Notes under the pieces: generated by a model
Database searches by the model: none
Told to the model about the DNA's origin: nothing
The model's input: only the letters and a program-made list of their open reading frames with translations
Made by a program: the position numbers and the translations under genes
Part shown: positions 1-10,696 of the stretch, piece after piece
Layout: each line of letters starts with the position of its first letter
How positions within the stretch are numbered: the first letter of the stretch is position 1
Source: Pholis gunnellus
Lineage: Eukaryota; Chordata; Actinopteri; Perciformes; Pholidae
Assembly: GCA_910591455.2 (NCBI GenBank)
Contig: OU342815.1
Location: forward strand, 21,047,693-21,111,692
Length of the DNA: 64,000 nucleotides
Direction: 5' to 3'

Positions 1-590
1 CTCGTGGTGGAGAAGATCCTGCAGGGACCGGTTGAGATGGGCTACGACGCCATGCTGGGAGAGTACGTCAACATGGTGGAGAAGGGCATCATCGACCCCA
101 CCAAGGTACAGCGCGCACTCGTGGTGGAAGTTTAGGAGAAAGAAGCCACTAATGTCCCCTTAACCTTAAACAGGCAGCTGAATTGAGATCGATCAGAGAT
201 CTAAAGTGGCTCAATGCTGCCACCTAGTGGTGAAGAGGCTCTGAGGAACTTGGATTGTTGGCCAAACAAAAATGTGAAAACATCCCCATTGCTTCTTTTC
301 ACTATTTTATAACAATGAATGTTATGTAATTAGACAGATTAATCTGAGGACAATAATTAGTTTTACCCAAACTTAACTGCACCTTTTGCCAAACGTTCCC
401 TGTAACACGTCTCCTCCTCCCTCCACAGGTGGTGAGGACGGCCCTGCTGGACGCTGCAGGAGTCGCCTCCCTGCTCTCCACCGCCGAGGCCGTGGTCACG
501 GAGATCCCCAAGGACGAGAAGGAGATGCCCGGAGGAGGCGGCATGGGCGGCATGGGAGGAATGGGAGGCATGGGCGGCATGGGTTTCTAA
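1..590 (+). CDS. hspd1: 60 kDa heat shock protein, mitochondrial (HSP60), C-terminal end, partial
   Basis: Two coding exons are visible: 1-105 (in frame from base 1) and 429-590, joined by a GT-AG intron at a codon boundary. They encode the last 88 residues, including GYDAMLGEYVNMVEKGIIDP, then VVRTALLDAAGVASLL, and a GGM-repeat tail ending in GMGF and a TAA stop at 588-590. HSP60 is the group I chaperonin of the mitochondrial matrix; it works with HSP10 as an ATP-driven folding chamber. The visible part belongs to the C-terminal equatorial domain, and the flexible Gly-Met tail projects into the cavity in this family. The gene starts beyond the left edge. The next gene, coq10b, is convergent. 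Identification is very secure from the family-specific sequence and tail. Confidence 0.97.
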
Positions 591-1100
591 GCCGATCCTC
601 CTGACTTGCTGTACAGACTTAATACAGGCAGAGTGGTGCTGGTGGGGGGAGGTGACTGAGGAGAAATCCTCCCAAGAAAACTGCACCCACCTCCACCAAA
701 CTTTGCCCCAAACTGACCGGCCATGAGCTGCAAACGTTTGACGACCCCCTCCATCCCCGCTGTCCACCACTTCACACGATTCTGCCTCTTCGTCCAGGAG
801 GAGTCTGCTGCTGAGGACGAGAGCCCATCAAGCCCAGTTTACTACACCTGTACTCTGACGGCGGAAACACTCAATCATACTTCTACAGATTTCATAGTAC
901 ACATATTGTTGATGCTCTGTATTACTGCAAAGCGCACGAGAAAAGAATAGCCAGGGTTGTGTCTGTGTCCTTTTTTTATTTTGTCATAGTATTTTGTTAA
1001 TTCTTTTGTTTTTTTTATATATATAATATATCTGTAGTGTTTTGTTTCTCCCGGCTAATGTTCTGTGAATTAAATCCTGTCATTTGATTTAATTAAACCA
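591..1100 (+). other. hspd1: hspd1 3' untranslated region with poly(A) signal candidates
   Basis: This follows the hspd1 stop codon and has no credible coding frame. ATTAAA hexamers at 1069-1074 and 1092-1097 are candidate polyadenylation signals after a T-rich stretch around 970-1020. The exact cleavage site cannot be read from sequence alone. Confidence 0.55.
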
Positions 1101-1769
1101 ATTTACTTACAGAGCGTTGAGCATTTTCTGTGACTTTTGTGTCGGTGAAGAGTGCCTAAACGACCAGAGTTTGAGGATCTGTGTTTAAAGCTGTCAAATC
1201 TGAGATCATGTTTACGGAGGTGTGGGAGTCATTCTAATGCATGCGGCATTGTGAGGTTCTTTTGATGTCACAATAACAATGGCTGATTGACTGTGTGAGG
1301 TGGGGTCAAAGTTACAGAGCAGTTTGGGTCATTCATGGTCTCGGCTACAAAGTCTAAATGTGAAACTCCGTGGTGTCGTTGTGCTGTTAAACATCATCAT
1401 TTCTCCCCTCATGCGCTTCAATGATAAAAGAACTACAGTATAGATATCTTTCTTACATAAAACGTTATTCCTTCACAAAATGGCAAAGCAGCGATCATTT
1501 GACTTATGTACGATGTAGACGATGATTTATGGTGATTTTCTTTAATAAATTGAATTATTGAGATGTGTCTGATACTATTGTTTAACAATCCTTCAGTTGC
1601 TGTTAGTCCGTTGATGCCACATGAAACCTTTGAAACAGCTGTTGAGCTCACCGTTACACCACAAAGTCCTCAGTAGCTGTCCTGGAGCTTTCACTCGTAC
1701 AGGGTCTTCATCAGGGAAACAGTTTTCATTGAGTTGTGATTAAATTCAGCTATGAGTTACTTCATAGCT

Positions 1770-2195
1770 GAATATAAAATATGTGAGTAGTTGTATAAGT
1801 AACATTAAAGTGATATATTCTGAAATTGAACACTCCATAAGTACTTTAAAGTAAATTTTTTTTATTCTAATACTTGTGTACGTGGAGGATTTCTAATGAA
1901 TGACGTAACTTGTAAAAGAGTACTTCCACGTTCTATTGCTACTTCTACTTAAAGCTTCAAGGAACTTCCATTTTGAGTAGATTCTGCTCCCTGTGGACAG
2001 AAGTGATTCTGAGCACCAGAGTCCCTTTAAAAAACTTTACTACTCGTTCTGTACAATGAGTCATTTTACGTTTCATACTTTAAATGTTTTTCTCTGCTCG
2101 GGTAATGTTTTGAATGCAGGGCTTTTGCTCTCAGTGGAGTATTTTCACACTACAGCACTTTTACTTCACTGAAGGATCTGAACGCTGAGCTCCCA
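1770..2195. repeat. Degenerate copy of the AGTACTTTTACTT-type interspersed element
   Basis: This stretch between hspd1 and coq10b holds several AAGTACTTTAAAGTA and ACTTTTACTTCACTGAAGGATCTGAA type strings. The same strings recur near 10.1, 22.6, 27.0, 28.0, 31.6 and 47.4 kb. The right end resembles the better-preserved copies whose ends read GTATTCAGATCC. I read it as an old, non-autonomous DNA-transposon copy. Apart from this and the copy at 3235-3480, I see no gene between 1100 and 4435. Confidence 0.5.
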
Positions 2196-3234
2196 CAATG
2201 CAGGTCAGGGGTCACATGAAATCCAGGGACATTTCCAAACCGTCTGACTCTTCAGATGCAGCCTTGCGTCACAGCGGTCTGTGTTACCGCTCGCATGACG
2301 AGTCCTGCGGCTATGCTCCTCCTCCAGTAACTAAATCAACAGTCGGGGGTTTTGTTTGTTGAAAAAATAGTTTATGAATCATGCAGTCGGTTCAACTTTC
2401 CCAAGTCTTTCAACACAAACGTCATTTACACAAGTCCTTTCCCCATCCCATGAAACACACACGTTCTTTAAATGCAGTGTATACGTCTTTATGTGATCAT
2501 CAAACCAATATTTACACTTAAACTAAGTAATAAATATGATCAAATGATTATATTTTAAAACAAAAGAAAGATCTAATGCCAGGAGGCTCTCTGTGAGCCG
2601 GACAGTTGGAATCATGAAGGTTTCAGGTGAAGGTGTGAGACCCGGGCCGGTTCAGGCCCTTTGTATCGACATGTCTGCTGAGCATTTTGCATTTAAAAAT
2701 AACACCTATATACTACTATTGCACACTTTGCCATATAATGTAGCTTCAGCTCTAATGTCCAGCATCGTTCCCTTAATAATGATGAGAGCAGAGTATGAGT
2801 AACATGAAAAGGAGGAAATAAACAGCGTCCCCCCTAATGAAGCTAAATAAAGGTTCAGCCCCCTGTGAAAGGTGCGTATTCCTGTTAGTTTACAGCACAT
2901 TTAGTACATTTATCTGCAGCCATTTGTACACAATCCTCACTGCATTCAACTGCCTCCGCCCTTTATTCTAAGAAAATATTCTGATAATAGTCACGTGGTG
3001 ACACGGTGGAGGTGGAAGTGTAGCATGTTGCTGTTCATTACATGGCATCGACTTCATTTTGCTTTGACTCGTGGAGTTTCGTAGAATGAGTTTATTTTGT
3101 TGCATCATCGCGTCATCTGTAGCTAACAAAAGAATTGTTGCCCTCACCCTGAACCTCTGTAACAAACTGACCTGTAAGCTCGTACAGAAGCTGCTTCAAC
3201 CAGTGTTTTGTGGATCCGATGTCCTCACTCTTCT

Positions 3235-3480
3235 AGAGCTGTAACTATCAGTCGATTGATCAATTAGTCCATCGACGGGAAATTAAACTGCAACTATATT
3301 ATATAATCGATCGAAATTACTCGTTTCAATCATGCTTCCAACTTGTCAAATATGACGATTTGTGACAGTTAATTCTGGTTTTAGACCGTTTCTCAGACAG
3401 AAAAATACAATTGCAGAAGTTATCGTTCCCTCTGAGACTTTATAAAACTATTTCCAACTAAACAATTAGAATATGCAGAT
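3235..3480. repeat. Degenerate teleost interspersed repeat (CGATTAAT-rich family)
   Basis: The text runs from a GAGCTGTAACTATCAGTCGATT start through repeated ATCGATnnATT words. It resembles the abundant teleost repeat that begins GCTGCAACTAACGATTATTT. Other copies in this window lie near 7300, 26804, 37850, 51670, 57800, 59320 and 63170. The assignment is by resemblance only and this copy is old. The intergenic stretch 3480-4435 shows no gene or strong repeat. Confidence 0.4.
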
Positions 3481-4435
3481 GAACTCCTCTGCAGGCCTTT
3501 CTTTGTAGTTGATCCCTTTTGTCACTTGTCAAACCTGCATCAAGCTCTCGTAAAATGCCGTCTAATCCTTCTCCGCTGAGCTCCTGACTCAGGTGTGAGT
3601 CAGCGGTCAGAGGAAGTGTGTGTGTTGCCGTGTGTGGCCGGCGACCTGAGTAAAGGATCGGCTCAGATTATGGTTAAACCTGAACGTGTCCACCGGTGAC
3701 GAGAACTTAACTGTCTGACACGTGAGGCTCCACCGTCCACACAGCTTCACTGCTTACATCTAAATGACTTTTACAATCCTGAAGTCTGCAACAGAATCAT
3801 ACATTTCATGCATGCACTCTTGTATGGAGCTTGAAAACATATATATCATAAAGAGAAAAGGAACACTTCACGTCATTGAAACGGATGATTTAGTCTTCAA
3901 TCTTTATCACCACACCGCAACATCCAGTAGCTCCACCGTAGCATCTTTAAAAAAGGCTCCTATCGCTCCTACGACCTCAAAACAGCACCGTTGTGATTGT
4001 ATCCCGACCCCGGTGACGTACAATATTCATCGACTACACGTCCTGAAATCTGGTTTTGGAAGACGTGTGCTTGTAAAGTGTCGTCATAAAGCAGCTTCTT
4101 TAAATAAAGGTGTGTTAAAGTGGTCGCAGAAATGGTGGTTAGAGCGGTTTACAGATGTGAACCAGGCACAGATTGTTTAGTTCTGATCATGGAAATGAAC
4201 TGAGATGGAAACAGGTCTGCATGTGGTTTTAGCACCAAGGTGAAAACGAGCTGGTGGATCACTTATATGTATATATATATATTTATAAAACAAAAAAAGA
4301 GACAGGAAACTGTTGAGATTAAAGTTGGTCGTTGCTGTGAGAAAGGCACTGCGCTCCACCTCGCCTATTTCTCTCTCTGGCATTGGGCTTTGGGTTCGTC
4401 TGTTTATCTGTGTTTGAGGAACGGTTCGCGCGGCA

Positions 4436-7400
4436 CTACGTGTGGTGAACTTCGTGGAACATGAGCTCCTGAGGGATGGCCGTCTCGTCACCGTGAATCT
4501 TGGAGGCGCGACGCATGAACGCCGAAACCATCTGCTTCACCACCTCGTCGAAGAAGACGTGAGCCAGCTGGGAATGGAGGAGGGAGCGGAACTCGAAGGA
4601 GATCTGAGGAGAGGAGGGCGGGGAAAGGTTAGCAGCAGAATATCATACTGTATACACATGCACGTCTCAGAGTTTGACACTGATCCAATGAAAAATACAC
4701 TTGCAACTGCACACACTTTTCCATGTTTGTTTTTTGACAGTGAGCACATGGCGTCTACTTACAGAGAAGTCCACAGTGCATGTGCGAGGATATCCCGGGA
4801 GGCCCGGGCTGAAGCGCCAAACCGTCTCCAAGTGGTTGAACAGGCTGCCATCTGAACAGGAGGCCTGACGAGCAACATGATATATAAGATTCCAAATATC
4901 TACTGCTGAATATGGGGGAAACATGTATAACATTAAGCACAAGACATGTTGCATCGTTAAGTTTGATGGACCGCAAAAGAAACATATTTTACAGGAGTGT
5001 AAACATCACGTAGCTTCAATGAAGACCTGGTAAAGGTGATACAAGGTATATATAGCTAAAACAAAGTGTAATAATGACCCTGTTCATTTATTATATTAGC
5101 ACTACAACACTATGAATGCTGCTCTGGTGGTTTCCGACAGCGTGCCGAGGCCGTGCCGTACCTTGACGAGGTGCGGGCATATTAAAGTGATGAGAGAGGT
5201 GTAGTGCTCCATCACGGGTGGAAAACCAACGGCTAGTTTGGCCTTGCAGAACCCCGCTCGCTTGAACACCACGTCCGACTTCTTACACCAGGGAACAAAG
5301 AGGCGGTAGTTCTCCACTCCGGCCACCACGTCGTATATCTCCTGCATGGAATACCTGAAAAGTCAAAAAGGATTGAGGATGAGAGAGCCAGAAGCTCCCA
5401 GCGCGTCTGCAGGACAGGAAGCACGAGAAGGTCTCAGCTGCTGTGACGTAACATTAAACAAGGCGGGCGCAGTACAAAGCTCATGACCCAGAGCCTAAAG
5501 TAGGTCGATGAGGAACAGAGAGAGGCAGAGAGGAGAGAGACTCAGAAAGAATGCAAAAACAAATTAAATAAAGTAATGATATCGTGGATGAGACGCAGAT
5601 GGAGACTGTTTTATACGACTGCATCACTCCAGCTGAGGGGAAATCGCTGCAGCCGCCTGCGTCTATTTATACAACCAGATTTAGTGATTATGACCTCTCT
5701 ATGGAACACGGGAGGACATTCAGTGCGTCACGCAGGAACGCATGAGTGGAGCACCGGCATTAAAGCAATCACTTACACGTTTGTGATTTGTGAGGGCTGT
5801 GACTGGGAACACAACTTTCTTACCTGCACTAAGATCTAAAAGCTATCAACATGGCCGCTCGCAGCTAATGGTTGCTACAACGCTAACAGTGCAAACAACA
5901 GCACTACTTTTGACAGAGCGAACAGTGTTTACATTGGGGTTTTGTGCACCTTAATGATAAATGTTGTTGTTAATACTTTGTTGTTATTTGCACTCCGTCC
6001 TACTGTGTTCTGCAATTTCTGCAAAAATAAAGTTATCTTATCAAATGTTATGAAAATGTTTTAAATGAACAAAAACCATTAACGAGGACATTTTGACTGC
6101 GTATGTCAAGGGAAAATAAAAGAGAGAAGATGATATAATAAGAGCATCTCTTTGACTTTGCACACCAGGTAAACGGCGACTCACCCAATGATGCGTCTCT
6201 CCGAGTACTCCTTCTTCTTGGAGAAGGAGCCGGCCAGGTTGAAGAAGCTCCGAGCGGGTAACATACCGAGGCCAGGCACGACTGTGCTCAGCAGCGGAGG
6301 AGCGCGAGTCATCAGGATCCCGCATGACGACAGGTATCTGAGCACAAAACAAACAGTATTCACGTCACTAACGGATCAATAGTCTCATCAACCACAAAAC
6401 TGGGCCACGATGGTTCTACAAATATTGTTCAACAAATATTGTTCAACAATTCATTTGTTTGCGGTTTTTGTTTTTTTTCCAGCCTCAGACAAATCTTAAA
6501 GCTTTTGTCCTAACGGACCGAAGTGTGACAGGAAGCTCTCGTGAGAACATTGATTGATTTATTATCTATAAATCAATCAACAAGTTGCCACATACGCCTT
6601 CGTTTCTGGGAAACAGGATATTTACACGGAAAGCCTTCTTGCTACACCTGCCAAGCATTTATCGTTCAAATGAAATGGGCCACAGACGCCAGTGTATTAA
6701 AATAAACACGGTCCAGGTATGAGGTAAGAGGTAAGAGGTAACAGGCAAGAGGTAAGAGGGTGCATCTTTAGAGACCTCAAACACAGCAGAGTTAAACCTG
6801 CCTGGCCAGTCCAACCATGTTTCGTGACCGCTGGCCTACATGTCAACTATACCTCCTTTATATTTGTCCTGGGGGGACAGATGACAAATAAGGTTAAGAA
6901 TTCGTTTAGGCAACTCCTTAATTAACTTTCTAAAACACGGAGTACTGAAGACAATGTCCTGCCAAGAAACACGCTGTTTGATAGTTAAGCCCAACATCTG
7001 TTTTGCTGAAATTCAAATGGCCATTAGTTATAGTTCGTTTAAATGAATTAGGTGCGTCAGTCTCTGTGCTACAAGGTTCTCTTTTAACTTTCAGATCTGT
7101 ATCATAATGGATTGCATTCATACAGCGCACCAATTGCAGGGGGCCCAGTTCTTCAGGTTTAGACTCCAAAAAGTCTTGTTTGGTAATTTTGAAGTCTTTT
7201 TTGCACTACGGTTTGTTGTCCTGTGATGGAAGATACAGTCATGGGATGAAGTCATCATAAGAGCAAAAAAACCTCATCAGCCGGGGTATTTGATTCAGCA
7301 TGTTGTTGGTCAATCAATTAAGTGTTTGGTTAATTAGCCAAAACGGTGACAGTGGATCATTAATCAATTATGCAAATATTTTCTGGGTCAGACTTCTAAA

Positions 7401-8785
7401 ACGGAAAAAATTAAATTTCAAAAAGTTGTGATTTGCAATCATCAATGTTTTCTTCACTGTTAATGAACTAAACCATTAATCAACCATCAACATAACAACA
7501 CGTTGCAGGTATTGTTGCCCCTTTTCCACAGCGCTGCTTTACTGGTTAGTAGGGATTATGGCTGAAGCCCTGAGTCAGGTCTTCTGTGACACCATGAACG
7601 GTAGGACTCTATTAATCCGAGGCTATCCATACCTCATCACGAGCTATCCATACCGCATCACGAGCTAACAACATACAACTCAGGCACGGCAGGCTCACTG
7701 GGACTAATCACCAGGTTTGATTTGTTCTTGGCCTTCACCCTCGGCACCTGTTACACACCTGTTCCTCAATGTCCCTGGCACCGCTCTTCGGGCCAGAGTT
7801 TAGATTTAAATCAGCCATCATGTCACCACCCCTTAATGTGGTGACATTATCGATGTCATTATCATCTCGTACCCACGAAACCTATTCTGTGCATCTCATC
7901 ACGTGCTGCTTTGGATTCCTGTTCTATTACCGGCTCAAGAGCGCCCATTCACGACCTACTACCTAAAACATGATACGGCTCACACGTGCCACTGACGTCA
8001 AGCTGCCAAGTCCATGCAAGTGTATGGGTGCAGATAGACAGATGGAGGGTTGTGGTTGAGAAACTTCAGAGCAAAGAAGGAGGACAGTGGGCCCCAGATG
8101 CAGGACAAACTGGTAGTTTGCATACTGAATATTTTTTTTAAAACTCTCACAAGTTTCATGAGGTAACGAAGAAAATGTTCAAATCACTGCGAGAACCACT
8201 TTTTGGAAGTGTGCGGCCTACCAGGAGGAACATTATTTCCCACTTTAGTTTGCCACCTTCTAGGAGTGCCAGAGGCTTCCATGGAGTTCAGTTGTGTTCC
8301 TCATTGATAAGAGTAATTGCATTGGTCTTAGTTTACCCAACACCCGTCGGTCTGCATGCAAAAGCCTCTCCTGTGTAGGATTTTAAACCCCAGACCATAA
8401 TGCATGTGCAGAGATATTGCAAAACACCACAGATGCAGCAGCTGTTAACGCTTCAAATACAATCCCGACATGCAGCTGTACCCAGAAGAGGGGAGGCTGC
8501 AGCATGGAAAGCAACAGAGTACATCTGAGACGTAGTAACATAGTATTTCCAGTATCTGCTACTTTACATTACTTTATACTCCACGTCTAGTTAGTTGACA
8601 GATTGTTTGTTGTTGTCTGGAGGTGTGTCTTCTCCTTACACTTTCTACTTTAGCTCGAGATTGAAAAGATAATAAAAAATACTTCACCTCACGCTGTTCC
8701 TGGTCTGTATTTCTCGGCTGGCTGTAGACGGTAACTGTTTGATGCACTCGGCTACTCTCCTCAGGCTCCGGCAGCCTCTCGCCAT
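4436..8785 (-). CDS. coq10b: Coenzyme Q-binding protein COQ10 homolog B, mitochondrial
   Basis: Five coding exons on the minus strand: 8688-8785, 6185-6337, 5162-5354, 4763-4864 and 4436-4603. Together they make 714 nt and a 237-residue protein with all splice phases consistent. It starts MARGCRSLRRV, an Arg-rich leader without acidic residues at its very start, as expected for mitochondrial import. Family hallmarks follow: YLSSCGILMTR, KKKEYSERRIIGGYSMQEIY, FVPWCKKSDV, HLETVWRFSPGLPGYPRTCT and, at the end, LMFHEVHHT. COQ10 proteins have a START-like fold that binds ubiquinone and supports its delivery or function in respiration; they are not enzymes of the ring pathway. The gene is convergent with hspd1 and divergent from sf3b1, as in other vertebrates. 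COQ10A is the paralogue; the synteny favours COQ10B. Confidence 0.95.
5930..6045 (+). repeat. Possible retroposon 3' tail in a coq10b intron
   Basis: Within coq10b intron 2, a T-rich stretch ends in AAAAATAAAGTTATCTTATC. This is the style of 3' end left by 5'-truncated teleost LINE or SINE copies. No coding part is recognisable and no clear target-site duplication was seen. Low confidence. Confidence 0.25.
6718..6760. repeat. Short tandem repeat, 7-bp GAGGTAA-type unit
   Basis: A run of about six imperfect copies of a GGTAAGA unit (ATGAGGTAAGAGGTAAGAGG and onward) inside coq10b intron 1. It contains several GTAAGA strings that look like 5' splice donors on the plus strand. The gene is on the minus strand, so they are unlikely to matter. 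Confidence 0.6.
7290..7500. repeat. Degenerate CGATTAAT-type teleost repeat in coq10b intron 1
   Basis: Repeated AATCAATTA and ATTAATCAA words, with TTGGTTAATTAGCC and ATTATGCAAATATTTTCTGG, resemble the same dispersed family noted at 3235-3480. The rest of this 2.3-kb intron (6338-8687) shows no gene on either strand. Confidence 0.35.
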
Positions 8786-8940
8786 CGTGTCTCTTTTCTT
8801 TGACGGACTTCTCCAAAAGTCGACGAGCAAGAGGCGCCCATAAATTTATCCCGCCCCCTCCGTGACGTCAAGATACTGCCAGAATTCTCGGCCAACCATT
8901 GGATGACCCGTACTCCGCGGAGCATTTTCATTGGCCAGTC
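8786..8940 (-). promoter_or_regulatory. coq10b: coq10b upstream promoter with CRE and two CCAAT boxes
   Basis: Directly upstream of the coq10b start lie a perfect palindromic cAMP-response element TGACGTCA (8863-8870), a GC box-like CCGCCCCC (8851-8858), and two CCAAT boxes read on the minus strand (8898-8902 and 8930-8934, 32 bp apart). A TATA-like TAAATTTAT lies at 8841-8849. The CRE plus spaced CCAAT layout suits CREB/ATF and NF-Y binding and a nuclear gene of mitochondrial function. Motifs are seen directly; use in vivo is inferred. Confidence 0.5.
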
Positions 8941-9179
8941 CCGTGTGCTCGTCAACTGTCATTGTTGACGTGTGTGCTTCGCGCGTGCACGAACGCGCCC
9001 ATGCTGGAATGTCACGAGTTTGTTGGCTCATGTTTACCTTGTACACTGAAACTCAGTGTAGGCTACTTTAAAGTTATACACACACACACGCACACACACA
9101 TTGGTGGGTTATTAGCCTACAATGTTACAGACATTGTGGTCAATCAGGCTAATTTATACAATTTAGTTTATTTATTTAC

Positions 9180-10110
9180 TTCTGTGTGGAGAATGTCGTA
9201 CCCACCAGGAATGTTTTTCCAACAGCAAACCCTGGATTACTCCTGAGATTAAGAACCCCCCTTAAGGAAAAGAAGAGGGCATTCAGGTCAGGTAACAAAG
9301 AGGAGCTGACGAAGAGAAGAGGATCAGGGAAGGAAACATAGATATAGGATAAAACATGGAGGATCAGTTGCAGCAGAAAACCATCAGTGGGGTCTCAAAA
9401 TGTCTGGCTACCAGGAACCCAACTCCCTGCCTGTGGGGGACCAAAAGTGGGTGAATCATCTTAACTCATTCTTCAACAGATTTGATCGGCCATCCTCCCC
9501 TCCCCCCTATCCAGTCCTTCCTGCTGCTGCAACCCCCATCGCCTGCACCCTCTGTGTATTGATCCACCTCCACCCCCCATCCCCACAACATTCAGCTCCC
9601 TTCCACCTACACTGCACTTCCTGTCCAGACTAGCTGTGTCCTGGAATGCCCACTGGATCCAGTGGAAGTGGTAGGAGAGAGGAGAATAATGGCCAAGCAT
9701 ATCATCCCTAATGGGGAACATCTCCCACCCCATGCAGGACACTTTAACAGCGCTGTGCAGCTCCTTCAGTGACCGGCTGCTTCACAGTGTGTCTGTCAGA
9801 CTGCACAACCAACACTGCTCCCAATAGACCAAATGGACATATAATATAAAAACCCAGCAAATGACTCATTCTTTGATTCATTCATGTGCAATATCAATAT
9901 CAATATATGCATGTGCAATATAAACACTTCATATATACTAGTTCATATGTTGTGTAATCAACCACTCAATCTGATTATATTGTATTTTTAGCTTTTGTAG
10001 TTTTTTTGCGATGTACTTATTTACTGTACCTTAACTGTATTATTGTACTTGTTTTGTTTTCTACTGATGTATCTTGTTGCCCTGTCCACTTTGCTGCTGT
10101 AAACCTGCTA
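9180..10110 (+). mobile_element. Broken non-LTR retrotransposon (Rex1-like LINE) remnant
   Basis: Fragments of a LINE polyprotein are readable in shifting frames: SKPWITPEIKN (about 9222), KEKKRAFRSGNKEELTK (about 9266), MEDQLQQKTISGV (about 9357) and VGDQKWVNHLNSFFNRFD (about 9434-9487). This matches the linker between endonuclease and reverse transcriptase in teleost Rex1-type elements. From about 9740 the DNA resembles the 3' end of the same element (GTGCAGCTCCTTCAGTGACC and CACTGCTCCCAATAGACC). The reverse transcriptase between them is missing, so this is an internally deleted, frameshifted and dead copy lying between the coq10b and sf3b1 promoters. The family name comes from resemblance, not a search. 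Confidence 0.6.
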
Positions 10111-10139
10111 ATTATTTTTATCTTATCTTTAGATTAGAT

Positions 10140-10424
10140 CAGTAGTGGAAGAAGTATTCAGATCCTGTACTTAAGTAAACATACTATTACCACACCGTGA
10201 AAATACTTCATTACAAGTAAAAGTTCTGCATTCAAATCCTTACTCAAGTAAAATGTATTTAAAATATCAATAGTAAAAGTACTCATTGCAGTAAAATGTT
10301 ATTATTATTATTACTTTTATAATTACTTACATATTAAATGCAGACCTTTACTTGTAAAGGAATATATATGGTGAGGTATTAGTACTTTTACTGAAGTAAA
10401 GGTTCTGAATACTTCCTGCAACTG
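10140..10424. mobile_element. MITE with terminal inverted repeats (AGTACTTTTACTT family)
   Basis: The left end begins CAGTAGTGGAAGAAGTATTC. The right end, reverse-complemented, begins CAGTTGCAGGAAGTATTC, and the similarity continues through a CTTnACTTnAGTAAA stretch. This gives imperfect inverted repeats of roughly 40 bp around a 285-bp AT-rich core with no coding capacity. CAG termini suggest a hAT-type non-autonomous element. I could not see a clean 8-bp target duplication. It is the best-ended copy of a family scattered through this window. More AGTACTTTTACTT sequence continues to about 10555. Confidence 0.55.
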
Positions 10425-10620
10425 AATGTAATACTGGAAAGAGCATACTGGATAATAAACACGTTTACTTTTGAGACTTTAAGTACTTTTACTTGTAGAG
10501 CATATTTACTCTCTTGTGTCAAAAAACAAATACTCTACTTTTTTTACAAAAACAATTAACGAGTTGAAATGTGTAAACTATGTACCTATTCAAGTTGGTT
10601 GCGATCCGCCAATCAAATTA

Positions 10621-10696
10621 GAGAAGAAGAAGAAGAAGAGACGGAAGTCCGGCTTTATCACACTTCCGGTCTGAGAGTCGAACAACCACCACCAAA
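10621..10696 (+). promoter_or_regulatory. sf3b1: sf3b1 core promoter / 5' leader with paired ETS motifs
   Basis: Just upstream of the sf3b1 start codon there is an AGA-rich run, then CGGAAGT (10642-10648) and its opposite-strand counterpart ACTTCCGG (10662-10669), 13 bp apart. Such ETS/GABP-type motifs near the start site are typical of TATA-less housekeeping promoters. The start codon context, ACCAAAATGG, is favourable. Motifs are seen; function is inferred. Confidence 0.5.
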
